NCBI RefSeq assembly: GCF_022394535.1
Contig: NZ_CP089414.1
Coordinates: 3,720,001-3,784,000, forward strand
From: Dyella terrae
GTDB taxonomy: Bacteria; Pseudomonadota; Gammaproteobacteria; Xanthomonadales; Rhodanobacteraceae
Direction: 5' to 3'
Length of the DNA stretch: 64,000 nucleotides
Shown here: piece after piece, positions 29,896-38,792 of the stretch
Layout: every line of letters starts with the position of its first letter
Position numbering within the stretch: position 1 is the stretch's first letter
The notes under the pieces: generated by a model
Database searches by the model: none
What the model saw: only the letters and a program-made list of their open reading frames with translations
Told to the model about the DNA's origin: nothing
Made by a program: the position numbers and the translations under genes

Positions 29896-29911
29896 TTGAG
29901 CGTTCGCTCAA
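29896..29911. promoter_or_regulatory. TTGAGCG-TT-CGCTCAA inverted repeat, TetR-type operator candidate
   Basis: A 16-bp dyad with perfect 7-bp arms and a 2-bp centre in the divergent region between the 63-aa gene and the LysR gene. The layout fits many TetR/AcrR-family operators. No TetR gene is seen in the window. Confidence 0.5.
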
Positions 29912-29976
29912 GTTAGAGCCATCACGGATGGCGAAAAAGCGATATATTCGCAAGCCAGCCTTGAGGGATATTCAAG

Positions 29977-30894
29977 ATGGCGCGCGTCTCGCTGGATCTT
30001 CTCCAACAGTTTGTCCAGGTGGCCCGGCTCGGCAACCTGTCGCGCGCTGCCGAACAGGCCAACCTCACGGTGAGCGCGCTCAGCCATCAGGTGCGGCAGT
30101 TGGAGCAGCGGCTGGAGCGCAAGTTGTTCGAGCGCGGCCCGCGCGGCGTGCAGCTCACCGTTGAAGGGCGCCGCTTGCTGGAAGCGGTGGGGCACCACTT
30201 CGATGGCATCGATCGCGCCATGGCGGGCTTTCGTTGTCGCCGCGACGACGTGCTGACGTTGAGCGCCATTCCCGGCGTCATGTCCAGCTGGCTAGTGCCG
30301 CGCCTGGCGCGATTGGTGGCAGCTCACCCAGAGCTGCAACTCAACCTGCAGTCCAGCGTGGAACTGGTCAACTTCGAGCGCGAGCCCGTGGATGCCGCCG
30401 TACGCTATGGTCGCGGCCCATGGCCGGGATTGATCACCGAGCGCCTGTTCGGCGAGTGGATCGCACCGGTGGCATCACCCGCCTTGCTGGAACGCATGAG
30501 CGAAGTGGACCCTAACGATCTCGGTCGTTGGCCACTGCTTGGCGATCCCGGTGACCGCTGGCGCGACTGGTTTGCGCAAAGCACCGGCGAGTTGCCGCCC
30601 CGGTACGTGGCTCACTTCGACAACACCGATGCCCTGCAACGCGGTGCGTTGGAAGGCATGGGCGTGGCACTGGGGCGCATGGTCATGGCGCGCCCGCTGA
30701 TCGAGGCCGGCCTGCTCAAGGTGCTGGGCAACCGCTATCAGCAAATCCCCGAAGCGTATTTCCTGGTGTACCCCGAGCATGCGAAGGATCACGCAGGCCT
30801 GCGCACGTTCCGCGAGTGGCTGCTGTGCGAAGCCGGCAAGTACGCCGAGGCCATGTCGTACGCCACCGGCAACAATGGCGACCATGCCTTGTAA
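29977..30894 (+). CDS. LysR-family regulator, GcvA-like
   Basis: The 305-residue DNA-binding protein has the LysR helix-turn-helix at residues 1-60 (LDLLQQFVQVARLGNLSRAAEQANLTVSALSHQVRQLEQRLERKLFERG). Its effector domain includes VELVNFEREPVDAAVRYGRGPWPGL, the signature stretch of the GcvA/AmpR-like subgroup. Its target is unknown; the divergent 63-aa gene and itself are the first candidates. There is no operon partner downstream. Confidence 0.92.
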   Translation: MARVSLDLLQQFVQVARLGNLSRAAEQANLTVSALSHQVRQLEQRLERKLFERGPRGVQLTVEGRRLLEAVGHHFDGIDRAMAGFRCRRDDVLTLSAIPGVMSSWLVPRLARLVAAHPELQLNLQSSVELVNFEREPVDAAVRYGRGPWPGLITERLFGEWIAPVASPALLERMSEVDPNDLGRWPLLGDPGDRWRDWFAQSTGELPPRYVAHFDNTDALQRGALEGMGVALGRMVMARPLIEAGLLKVLGNRYQQIPEAYFLVYPEHAKDHAGLRTFREWLLCEAGKYAEAMSYATGNNGDHAL

Positions 30895-31100
30895 GAGCGC
30901 CAGGCCTCATCACAGGAGCATTGGCCTCTCGCAGTACGTGATCGCACTCACGTGAAAGACCGTCTCCAGCTTTTCATGCTCCACTAGACCGGATGGCAAC
31001 GGTTATCCTTCGTCCATCCACCGTTTGTATACATAGTGGTCGGCAAGCTGCGCCCGTTATGCTGTGCGTGTTGTTTCGTGATTTTCGCTAGGGGTTTTCG

Positions 31101-31997
31101 ATGAACAGCCGTGTTTTCCTGGGGCTGGCAGCCGTGCTGCTGGCGGCCTGCAGTGGTCATTCCGCGCCAGCCAGCGCGCAGGTGCAGGATCAGCCCGCCG
31201 CACTGGTGCCACCCACCAGCGCCAGTGATTTCACGGCGTCCCAGCTCGATCAGGTGGTTGCGGGTGACTGGCGTTCGCCGGACCACAAGGCACGCGACGT
31301 ATATCGCCACCCCAAGGCAACACTGCAATTCTTCGGCGTTCGCCCGGATCTCACCGTTGTCGAAATCACCCCGGGTGGCGGCTGGTACACGGAAATCCTT
31401 GCGCCGCTGCTGCACGACAACGGGCACTACATTGCCGCCACCCCCAAGCCCGCCGTCGACGGTGAGGCTAGCCGTGACCTCAGCGGGTTGAAGGGGAAGT
31501 TCACCGCCGACCCCGCGCATTACGGTAAGGCCCAGATCGAAGAATTCGATCCCAAGGCGCCTTCATTCGGTGCCCCTGCTTCCGCCGACATGGTGCTGAC
31601 CTTCCGCAACGTACATAACTGGGTCGAAGCCGATACGGCACCCGCCATGTTCAAGGCGTTCTTTGCCGTGTTGCGTCCTGGTGGTGTGCTTGGTGTGGAA
31701 GAGCATCGCGCTGCCGACAACGCAAGCCTGAATGCGGTAAAGGAGAGCGGCTACTTGCCCACCAACGTGGTGATCAAGCTTGCTACCGATGCGGGTTTCC
31801 AGTTGCAGGGTTCGAGCGAGATCAACGCGAACCCCAAGGACACCAAGGACTATCCCAAGGGCGTGTGGACATTGCCGCCCACGTTAACGCTCGGCGATCA
31901 GGATCGCGCCAAGTACCTCGCCATCGGTGAATCCGATCGCATGACACTTCGCTTCGTCAAGCCGGATGCCTCTGCATCCTCGGCGCCGACGCACTAA
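31101..31997 (+). CDS. Predicted lipoprotein with a class I methyltransferase fold
   Basis: The 298-residue product begins with a lipoprotein signal (MNSRVFLGLAAVLLAAC, lipobox LAAC with Cys17) and then carries a Rossmann methyltransferase-like core: VVEITPGGGWYTEILAPLL (motif I), DMVLTFRNVHNW (motif IV region) and VLRPGGVLGVEEHRA. It belongs to the COG4798-type predicted exported methyltransferases. S-adenosylmethionine is not expected outside the cytoplasm, so whether it is catalytic is doubtful. It is followed 46 bases later by rluE on the same strand. Confidence 0.85.
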   Translation: MNSRVFLGLAAVLLAACSGHSAPASAQVQDQPAALVPPTSASDFTASQLDQVVAGDWRSPDHKARDVYRHPKATLQFFGVRPDLTVVEITPGGGWYTEILAPLLHDNGHYIAATPKPAVDGEASRDLSGLKGKFTADPAHYGKAQIEEFDPKAPSFGAPASADMVLTFRNVHNWVEADTAPAMFKAFFAVLRPGGVLGVEEHRAADNASLNAVKESGYLPTNVVIKLATDAGFQLQGSSEINANPKDTKDYPKGVWTLPPTLTLGDQDRAKYLAIGESDRMTLRFVKPDASASSAPTH

Positions 31998-32042
31998 ATA
32001 CATGGAGAGCGGCGGTCCGCAACGGGCTGCCGTGGATGTTGC

Positions 32043-32576
32043 ATGCTTATTGTGCTCAACAAACCTTATGGCGTTCTCTGCCAGTTCAGTGATGCGGATG
32101 GCCGCCCCACGCTAGCTGCGTTCGTCAAGCAAAAAGACGTCTATCCGGCGGGTCGCCTCGATCACGACAGTGAAGGTCTGCTCCTGCTGACCGACGACGG
32201 TCGCCTGGCGCACAAGCTCACTGATCCTCGGCACAAAGAACCGAAGACCTACTTGGTGCAGGTGGACGACCAGATCACCGACGAGGCCATCGATGCCCTT
32301 CGTCGTGGCGTCATGCTTAACGATGGGCTGACGCTACCTGCGCAGGCAGAGCATGCGGCCGAGCCCGACTGGCTGTGGCCGCGCGACCCGCCCGTGCGTT
32401 TTCGCAAACTCATACCCACCAGCTGGCTACGCCTGACGTTGCGCGAAGGCCGCAATCGACAGGTGCGCCGCATGACGGCGGCCGTGGGATTCCCCACGCT
32501 ACGCCTTATCCGCGAGCGTATCGGCCCGTATGCACTGGATGGTCTCGCGCCGGGTGACGTACGCGTTGTAGGTTAA
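32043..32576 (+). CDS. rluE: 23S rRNA pseudouridine synthase, RsuA/RluE family
   Basis: The 177-residue enzyme lacks the S4 domain and consists of the catalytic core: [16 protein letters not shown], catalytic-Asp motif [22 protein letters not shown], and the C-terminal [29 protein letters not shown]. These match RluE, which modifies U2457 of 23S rRNA in E. coli. The assignment to RluE rather than another short RsuA member rests on length and the N-terminal [10 protein letters not shown] string. Confidence 0.88.
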   Translation: MLIVLNKPYGVLCQFSDADGRPTLAAFVKQKDVYPAGRLDHDSEGLLLLTDDGRLAHKLTDPRHKEPKTYLVQVDDQITDEAIDALRRGVMLNDGLTLPAQAEHAAEPDWLWPRDPPVRFRKLIPTSWLRLTLREGRNRQVRRMTAAVGFPTLRLIRERIGPYALDGLAPGDVRVVG

Positions 32577-32721
32577 CGCGTACAGCTAAATCGCTGAAAT
32601 CCTAAGGCTTATTCGCACCACTCATCGGGTGGCTGTCGCTAAGGTAATTGAGCACATGGAAACCAAGGCTTAGCCGCTTTGATATCCATGGATGTTCGTT
32701 ACTAAGTCGAAGGAGCAAGAC

Positions 32722-33294
32722 ATGAAAATCATACGGATGGCCGTGCTCGCCAGCGCCATTGTTGTCGCGGCGGGTTGCGTCTCGGAGAGCAAATACAAGA
32801 ACGAAGTGGCGCAGTCCAACCAATACCAGGCAGACGATGCCCAGTTGACCGCGCTCAACAAACAGCTCTCCGCCAAGCTGGGTAGCGATGACGCCACCAT
32901 CAAGCAACTGAAGGGAGAGTTGAGGGTCACCGTCGTCAACCAAGTTCTGTTTGCGGAGGGTGGCTACGCGCTCAACGCCAACGGCGAAAAGATCTTGGAT
33001 AAGATTGCTCCCACGCTAGAGACCCTGAGCAAGCAACGTCTGGCCGTCGAGGCCTTTACCGACAACGTTCCCATTGGTGAAGCACTCAAGGCGCGCTTTC
33101 CCTCCAATGTCGAACTCTCCTCTGCCCGCGCAGACGAGGTGGTTCGTTACCTGGCGAAGAAGGGCGTATCGGATCGCATCATGTCCGCGCAGGGCTATGG
33201 CGAACGGCATCCCGTGGCTAGTAACGACACCCCGGAAGGTCGCGCCAAGAATCGCCGTGTAGAGCTAGTCATCACCAACGTGCCATTGCAATAA
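32722..33294 (+). CDS. OmpA-family outer-membrane lipoprotein
   Basis: The 190-residue protein starts with a lipoprotein signal (MKIIRMAVLASAIVVAAGC, Cys19) and a short coiled-coil-like stretch. An OmpA-type peptidoglycan-binding domain follows (ILDKIAPTLETLSKQRLAVEAFTDNVP, NVELSSARADEVVRYLAKKG, GYGERHPVASNDTPEGRAKNRRVELVI) with the conserved NRRVEL end. It probably tethers the outer membrane to peptidoglycan. The ATG at 32722 has an AAGGAG site; the longer frame upstream does not. It ends at a shared terminator with tatD. Confidence 0.92.
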   Translation: MKIIRMAVLASAIVVAAGCVSESKYKNEVAQSNQYQADDAQLTALNKQLSAKLGSDDATIKQLKGELRVTVVNQVLFAEGGYALNANGEKILDKIAPTLETLSKQRLAVEAFTDNVPIGEALKARFPSNVELSSARADEVVRYLAKKGVSDRIMSAQGYGERHPVASNDTPEGRAKNRRVELVITNVPLQ

Positions 33295-33314
33295 ACCGCT
33301 CTGATCTACGCAAT

Positions 33315-33338
33315 AAGGCCCCGCTACGGCGGGGCCTT
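33315..33338. terminator. Terminator between the OmpA-like gene and tatD
   Basis: A perfect 10-bp stem AAGGCCCCGC / GCGGGGCCTT with a TACG loop followed by T residues, between convergent genes. Confidence 0.85.
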
Positions 33339-33344
33339 TGCTTT

Positions 33345-34139
33345 TCAGGCCGGCGACAGCCCAAAGAATGCACGCGCAGTCGCCGTGCTGTGCGCGGCGG
33401 TCTCTTCCACAGGCTCATCACGGTCGCGCGCGATTTCGTTACAGATATGCCGCAAGTACATCGGCTCATTGCGCCGGTGTGAGGGTTGCGGCCTGACGGT
33501 GCGCGGCAGCAGGTACGGTGAGTCCGTCTCGATCATCAGCCGGTTAGCTGGAATATCCTTCACCAACTCGCGCAGGTGCATGCCGCGACGCTCGTCGCAG
33601 ATCCAGCCCGTGATACCGATGTGGCAATCGAGCTCCAGGTAGTCGCGCATCGCCTCGCCCGTATCGGTAAAGCAGTGCACCACGGCCCCCGGCACCTTAT
33701 CGCGATAGCGGCGCAGCAACGCGACGAAGTCATGGTGCGCATCGCGCTGGTGCAGGAATAGAGGCTTTTGTACGTCCACCGCAATCTGAAGCTGTCGCTC
33801 GAACACGGCGAGCTGCACATCGCGTGGCGAGTAATTGCGGTTGTAGTCCAGGCCCGTTTCACCCACGGCACGCACCTCCGGATGCATCGCCAGCTCGCGC
33901 AGGAGCGTATCCGTAGCGTCGTCGTACTCAATGGCATGGTGCGGGTGAACGCCGGCGGTTGCATAGAGCAAGCCCGGATGCGACTGGGCGAGCGCATATG
34001 CATGCGTGCTGCCATCCCGCGACGCGCCCGTCACCACGAGCTGAGCCACGCCATGATCCTTTGCACGCTGCAACACCGCATCGAAGTCGTGGTGGAACGA
34101 CTCATGGGTAAGGTTTGCGCCGATGTCGATGAGTTGCAT
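33345..34139 (-). CDS. tatD: TatD-family metal-dependent DNase
   Basis: The 264-residue hydrolase reads MQLIDIGANLTHESFHHD, TAGVHPHHAIEYDD, VRAVGETGLDYNRNYSPRD, PLFLHQRDAHHDF, VVHCFTDTGEAMRDY, GITGWICDERRG and IETDSPYLLPRTVRPQPSHRRNEP. It follows E. coli TatD nearly motif for motif, including the NLT variant of the first metal site. It is a cytoplasmic 3'-5' exonuclease/DNase. The start at 34139 was chosen by alignment with that N-terminus; the frame extends further but without support. Confidence 0.93.
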   Translation of the reverse strand: MQLIDIGANLTHESFHHDFDAVLQRAKDHGVAQLVVTGASRDGSTHAYALAQSHPGLLYATAGVHPHHAIEYDDATDTLLRELAMHPEVRAVGETGLDYNRNYSPRDVQLAVFERQLQIAVDVQKPLFLHQRDAHHDFVALLRRYRDKVPGAVVHCFTDTGEAMRDYLELDCHIGITGWICDERRGMHLRELVKDIPANRLMIETDSPYLLPRTVRPQPSHRRNEPMYLRHICNEIARDRDEPVEETAAHSTATARAFFGLSPA

Positions 34140-34486
34140 GGTGTCGCCGTGTGTACAGAGAAGAATCCTATTTTTCCAGAGTTCTTCGCTTACGCAAGTG
34201 CTAATTTTCAAGATGATACCTCCGCGCTGTTTGATGTCCTCCGATGCGAGATGGGTTGAATGCGAGGCGGTTTGCTTAAACCATGCGCGACAGTATCGGA
34301 CGGCGCCTACTCAAGTAGTAGGAAAAAAGCCGCTGTTTGGATGGCCATATGGCCATTGTTGTATTCATATCCATGCGCCGATAGTCAAGACATCTTCGTC
34401 ATTTGTTCGATCACCCGCCAGTACTGGGGAGTTACGTGGGTGAAGCCGGCAACGGCGAAGGCGTCCGGCCCGTTATGGCCGTCCAA

Positions 34487-34745
34487 TTGCTTCATCGGGG
34501 AGTAACAAGCCAATGCCATGTTTCAAGTGTGCCGAAAGCTTCTTATCGACGCTCAAGAACGAACTAACACGCGGCAAGATCTTCGCCACCCATGAGGCAG
34601 CCAGGGCGGCGATCGTCGAGTACATCGAGGGCTTCTATAACCGCAAGCGGCTGCATCAAACGCTCGGCTACCGTACGCCTCTGGTTGTGGATGGCGAGGC
34701 GACGGGTGCTTAATTGCCGTGTCCGAAAAACCGGGCCATCTCAGA
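34487..34745 (+). mobile_element. Decayed 3' end of an IS3-family insertion sequence
   Basis: The stretch from about 34487 (LLH-RG-SQC, a shrunken LLHHSDRGSQY integrase string) to the terminal TGTCCGAAAAACCGGGCCAT (34720-34739) looks like the 3' end of an IS3-type element. Reading frames shift several times and the 5' part is not found. The upstream DNA (34140-34480) is noticeably more AT-rich than its neighbours and contains no recognisable gene. Confidence 0.65.
34513..34713 (+). pseudogene. IS3-family transposase C-terminal fragment
   Basis: A 66-codon remnant reads ESFLSTLKNELTRGKIFATHEAARAAIVEYIEGFYNRKRLHQTLGYRTP in blocks typical of the rve integrase C-terminus, with the catalytic Glu in the AESF..LK region. 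The DDE core before it is deleted or frame-shifted, so the fragment is inactive. Confidence 0.75.
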
Positions 34746-34929
34746 GTCGCCTTTTCCTGTTTGGCTGGTTGATTCCAGACCAAGCGCGCTTTTGTGAGAG
34801 GCTCCGTCGTCATCTGTCGCTGTGTCGGCCAAGAGCTCGACATGGCTGAATGCATATGACGGCTACCACGGCTCTTCGACAGGCGTACCGGTTCCCGCTT
34901 GTCGGGGTAAGCCGATGGCTTGAGCCCAT

Positions 34930-35330
34930 AAGCACTAACACCTGATATGCCGGGGGTGATCTATCCCATCCCTGTGTCAGGGTGGTGACCTCGCCCTTTC
35001 ATCTTGAAAGGGCCGGCGGCGGTCAACCTAAGGGGTACCTGGCTGGAGCAGGCTGAGCTTCTGATCCTTCGGGGGCTCGAATCAGGTCGGGCGGGTACGC
35101 CGTCCAAGCCCTCCGCAAAATATCGCGTACGGGCCCCATTCTCCTTTTTCGGCCCTTTGGGATCAGCAAGTGACGGCCACAACGCATCTTTACCCTCGGG
35201 GTACGGAACGCTGGCGCGAGAACGCGGTCGCATATGAGTGACCAAGGTGAGAAACCGTGCTCGCGCATTCGCTGGCGGGTGTGTTAACAATGCTTCTTCG
35301 GTGCTGTTTGGGGGCGGTACCTAAGCAGTC
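34930..35330. other. Structured non-coding stretch upstream of the type II secretion operon
   Basis: About 600 bases between the IS3 relic and gspE contain no credible gene. They hold a perfect hairpin GCCCTTTCA-TCT-TGAAAGGGC (34993-35013), a small CCCT/AGGG dyad just before it (about 34970-34984) and further GC-rich blocks (GGGCCCC, TCGGCCCTTTGGG). They could be the non-coding end of another insertion element or a long leader for gspE. I cannot decide between these. Confidence 0.4.
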
Positions 35331-35354
35331 GAACCATTGGAAACGGGGTGAAGC

Positions 35355-37088
35355 ATGTCGGCAGTCGCCAAGCCGGCGGCCAATGTGGAGGGTGCGGCGA
35401 CGGAAAGCCGCGAGGTGGCGGTTTGTGCGCTGCTGGTCTCCCGTGGTCGGCTGAAAGATACAGACCTAGCACGCGCTCGCCGCCTGCATGAAGAATCCCC
35501 CGACGGCACGCTGACGGGTTTGATGGCGCGGCTGGGCCTGGTGTCCGAGCGCGACCTGGCCGAAGCGTGGTCGGAGTTGCTGGATACGCCGCTGTTGGCC
35601 GCGCGCGATGCGCCGGACATGCCGCCGGCGGAGCTCGACGTCTCCGTGCGCTTCCTGAAGCAACAGCACGTGGTGCCGGTGCGCGTGGGTGAGGACGGCG
35701 TGGCGCTGGTCGTCTCGGACCCGGCCGACCCCTACCCACTGCAAGCGATGCAACTGGCCGCCGGCCGCCCGGTCGCGCTGCGCATCGGTTTGCGCTCGGA
35801 AATCGAGGGCCTGATCGAGCGCTACTACGGCTCGGGCCGTTCCGCCATGGGCACCATCGTGGAAAACCTCGACGGCAGCGCCGCGGTAGAAGACGACGTC
35901 GAGCATCTGCGCGACCTCGCCTCCGAAGCGCCGGTGATCCGCCTGGTCAATCTCATCTTGCAGCGCGCCGTCGAACAGCGCGCCTCCGACGTGCACATCG
36001 AGCCGTTCGAAAACCGCCTCAAAGTGCGCTACCGCATCGACGGCGTACTGCACGAAGTCGAAGCGCCGCCCTCCAGCTCCACCGCCGCGGTGATCTCCCG
36101 CGTCAAGATCATGGCCAAGCTCAACATCGCCGAGCGCCGCCTGCCGCAGGACGGCCGCATCCAGTTGCGTGTGCAAGGCAAGGAACTGGACCTGCGCGTG
36201 TCCACCGTGCCGACCAGCTTTGGCGAATCGGTGGTGATGCGTATCCTCGACCGCGAATCGGTGGTGTTCGACTTCGCCTCCTTAGGCTTCACCGATAACT
36301 TCCAGCAACGCTTCGTCGACGTACTGGACCGCCCCCACGGCATTCTGTTGGTCACTGGCCCCACCGGTTCCGGTAAGACCACCACGCTGTACACCGCGCT
36401 GTCCCAGATCAACACGCCCGACGTCAAGATCATCACCGTCGAAGACCCGGTCGAATACCAGATCGAAGGGATCAACCAGATCCAGGTCAAACCGCAGATC
36501 GGGCTGGATTTTGCCGGCGCCCTGCGCTCCATCGTGCGCCAGGATCCGGACGTGATCATGATCGGCGAAATGCGCGACCTGGAAACCTGCCGCATCGCCA
36601 TCCAGTCCGCGCTCACCGGTCACTTGGTGCTGTCCACCTTGCACACCAACAGCGCCGCCGGCGGCATCACCCGCCTGCTCGACATGGGCGTGGAAGATTA
36701 CCTGTTGGGCTCCACCGTCAACGGCATCCTCGCGCAGCGCCTGGTGCGCCGCCTCGATCCGGAAACGGCGACCCCGTATGAAGCCCTGCCCGAAGTGATC
36801 GAGCAGTTCGAGCTGCACAAATACACCGACGAGCGCCCGATCCGCCTGTGGAAACCCGGCAGCAGCGCGGCCAACCCCAGCGGCTACCGCGGCCGTCGCG
36901 CCATCATGGAATTCCTGGTGATGACCGATCCGCTGCGCCGCATGGTGATGCAGCGTGCCGATGCCGGCGAGATCGAGCGCGTCGCGCGCAGCGAAGGCAT
37001 GCGCACCATGTACGAGGATGGCATCGCCAAGGCGGTCGCGGGCGTCACCACCCTGGAGGAGGTGTTGCGTGTTACGCAAGAAAGTTGA
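35355..37088 (+). CDS. gspE: Type II secretion ATPase GspE (XpsE)
   Basis: The 577-residue cytoplasmic hexameric ATPase powers pseudopilus assembly. An N-terminal MshEN-like domain (residues about 15-140) docks on GspL. The ATPase core has Walker A GPTGSGKTTTLY (about 335-346), the Asp box VEDPVEYQIEGINQIQV, Walker B VIMIGEMRDLET and the His box GHLVLSTLHTNSAAGG. The zinc-binding CxxC...CxxC module found in many GspE proteins is absent: the region after QRLVRRLDPE has no cysteines. First gene of an eleven-gene operon. Confidence 0.96.
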   Translation: MSAVAKPAANVEGAATESREVAVCALLVSRGRLKDTDLARARRLHEESPDGTLTGLMARLGLVSERDLAEAWSELLDTPLLAARDAPDMPPAELDVSVRFLKQQHVVPVRVGEDGVALVVSDPADPYPLQAMQLAAGRPVALRIGLRSEIEGLIERYYGSGRSAMGTIVENLDGSAAVEDDVEHLRDLASEAPVIRLVNLILQRAVEQRASDVHIEPFENRLKVRYRIDGVLHEVEAPPSSSTAAVISRVKIMAKLNIAERRLPQDGRIQLRVQGKELDLRVSTVPTSFGESVVMRILDRESVVFDFASLGFTDNFQQRFVDVLDRPHGILLVTGPTGSGKTTTLYTALSQINTPDVKIITVEDPVEYQIEGINQIQVKPQIGLDFAGALRSIVRQDPDVIMIGEMRDLETCRIAIQSALTGHLVLSTLHTNSAAGGITRLLDMGVEDYLLGSTVNGILAQRLVRRLDPETATPYEALPEVIEQFELHKYTDERPIRLWKPGSSAANPSGYRGRRAIMEFLVMTDPLRRMVMQRADAGEIERVARSEGMRTMYEDGIAKAVAGVTTLEEVLRVTQES

Positions 37089-37118
37089 TGCGCGGATGCG
37101 CGTGGCGCAGGTGCGGCC

Positions 37119-38336
37119 ATGAGCCAATTCCGCTACCGCGCTGTCAGCGCCACCGGCGACGTCTTGCAAGGCCAGATGGAAGCGGCCAGCGTCGAGGAAG
37201 TGGTCAGCCGCTTGCAGGACCAAGGCCACACGCCGCTCGATGCGCGCGCCGCCGACAGCGATGCCGGTGGCAGCGGCATCGCCGGCTGGTTCAAGCGCGG
37301 CCCGTTCACCGGCGACCAGCTCGCCCAGTTCACCCACCAATTGGCGACCTTGCTCGGCGCTGGCCAGCCGCTGGATCGCGCGCTGGGCATCCTGATAGAC
37401 CTGCCCGAAGGCGCCAGCGCCAAACAACTGATCGAGCGCGTGCGTGATCGCGTGCGCGGCGGCACGCCCTTGTCGCAAGCACTGGACGACGAGCACAACG
37501 TGTTCCCCAAGCTCTACATCAGCCTGGTGCGCGCCGGCGAAGCCGGCGGTTCGCTGGAAGACACCCTGCGGCGCCTCGCCGATTACCTGGAGCGCTCCCA
37601 GCAACTGCGCGGCAGCATCATCAACGCGCTGATCTACCCCGCCTTCCTGATGGTCGGTGTACTCGGTTCACTGCTGCTGCTGCTGGCCTACGTGGTGCCC
37701 CAGTTCGTGCCGATCTTCGAAGACATGCAGGTGCCGATCCCGCTGATCACCCAGATCGTGCTGGCGGTGGGTGGCACCTTGCAGACCTGGTGGTGGGCCA
37801 TCGCCCTGCTGATCGTGATGGGCGTGGCTATCGCGCGTGCGCGCCTGCGCGATCCGGCGGCCCTGTTGGCCTGGCACGGCCGCCTGCTGACCATGCGTCT
37901 GGTCGGCCCGCTGCTATTGAAAGTGCAGACCGCGCGCATCGCGCGCACGCTCGGCACCTTGCTCAAGAACGGCGTGCCCTTGCTCACCTCGCTCAGCATC
38001 GCGCGTCAGGTCACCGCCAACAAAGCGCTGGACCAAGCATTGGCGCAGGCCTCCGAGCAGGTCAAGGAAGGCGCCGGGCTGTCCTTCGCGCTGGACCAAT
38101 CCCAGCGCTTCCCGCGGCTGGCCCTGCAGATGGTGCAGGTGGGCGAAGAAGCCGGCCAGCTCGACACCATGCTGCTCAAGGTGGCCGACACTTTCGAGCT
38201 GGAAAGCCGCCGCGCCATCGACCGCCTGCTGGCGGCGTTGGTGCCCGCGCTCACCATCGTGATGACGGTGCTGGTGGCGATCATCATGGCCGCGATCCTG
38301 CTGCCCATGCTCGACCTCACCAGCCACATTCAGTAA
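37119..38336 (+). CDS. gspF: Type II secretion inner-membrane platform protein GspF
   Basis: The 405-residue polytopic inner-membrane protein has two homologous T2SSF domains (residues about 70-195 and 270-395; FTHQLATLLGAGQPLDRALGIL and RIARTLGTLLKNGVPLLTSLSIAR) and three membrane helices (LLLLLAYVVPQFVP; WWWAIALLIVMG; VPALTIVMTVLVAIIMAAILLPML). It anchors the GspE ATPase and drives pseudopilin incorporation. It starts 30 bases after gspE. Confidence 0.96.
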   Translation: MSQFRYRAVSATGDVLQGQMEAASVEEVVSRLQDQGHTPLDARAADSDAGGSGIAGWFKRGPFTGDQLAQFTHQLATLLGAGQPLDRALGILIDLPEGASAKQLIERVRDRVRGGTPLSQALDDEHNVFPKLYISLVRAGEAGGSLEDTLRRLADYLERSQQLRGSIINALIYPAFLMVGVLGSLLLLLAYVVPQFVPIFEDMQVPIPLITQIVLAVGGTLQTWWWAIALLIVMGVAIARARLRDPAALLAWHGRLLTMRLVGPLLLKVQTARIARTLGTLLKNGVPLLTSLSIARQVTANKALDQALAQASEQVKEGAGLSFALDQSQRFPRLALQMVQVGEEAGQLDTMLLKVADTFELESRRAIDRLLAALVPALTIVMTVLVAIIMAAILLPMLDLTSHIQ

Positions 38337-38362
38337 CCCATCGAACGACGACGAGGTACCCC

Positions 38363-38788
38363 ATGCGACAAAAGACTTTTGGCCGTCACCACGCGGCACG
38401 CGGCTTCACCCTGCTGGAAATGCTGGCGGTGATCGTGCTGATCGGCATCATCGGCGCGGTGGTGGTGACCCAGGTCGGCAAGAACGTCGACAAGGGCAAG
38501 TACGGCGCCGGCAAGGCGCAGCTCACCACGCTCAGCCAGAAGATCGAGAACTACGCGCTCGACAACGGCACCCCGCCGCAACAGCTGCAGGACCTGATGG
38601 CAAAGCCGGCCAACGCGCGCAACTGGCAAGGCCCGTACGCCAAAGAGTCCGAGCTGAAGGATCCCTGGGGCCATGAGTTTGGCTACAAATACCCCGGCGA
38701 CCACGGCAGCTTCGACCTGATCTTCTACGGCCAGGACGGCAAGCCCGGCGGCGACGGTTACAACGCCGACGTCGGCAACTGGCAGTAA
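38363..38788 (+). CDS. gspG: Major pseudopilin GspG
   Basis: The 141-residue prepilin is cleaved after Gly in ARG|FTLLEMLAVIVLIGIIGA, with the conserved Glu at +5. The C-terminal region (GPYAKESELKDPWGHEFGYKYPGDHGSFDLIFYGQDGKPGGDGYNADVGNW) is the typical calcium-binding GspG ending. It is the main subunit of the periplasmic pseudopilus. Processing needs a prepilin peptidase (GspO/PilD), which is not encoded in this window. Confidence 0.97.
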   Translation: MRQKTFGRHHAARGFTLLEMLAVIVLIGIIGAVVVTQVGKNVDKGKYGAGKAQLTTLSQKIENYALDNGTPPQQLQDLMAKPANARNWQGPYAKESELKDPWGHEFGYKYPGDHGSFDLIFYGQDGKPGGDGYNADVGNWQ

Positions 38789-38792
38789 GACG

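Noticed and set aside
35004..35290. Open frames of 77-109 codons in the region before gspE
   Set aside because: They overlap on both strands, have biased composition and no ribosome site; the DNA looks structured and non-coding.
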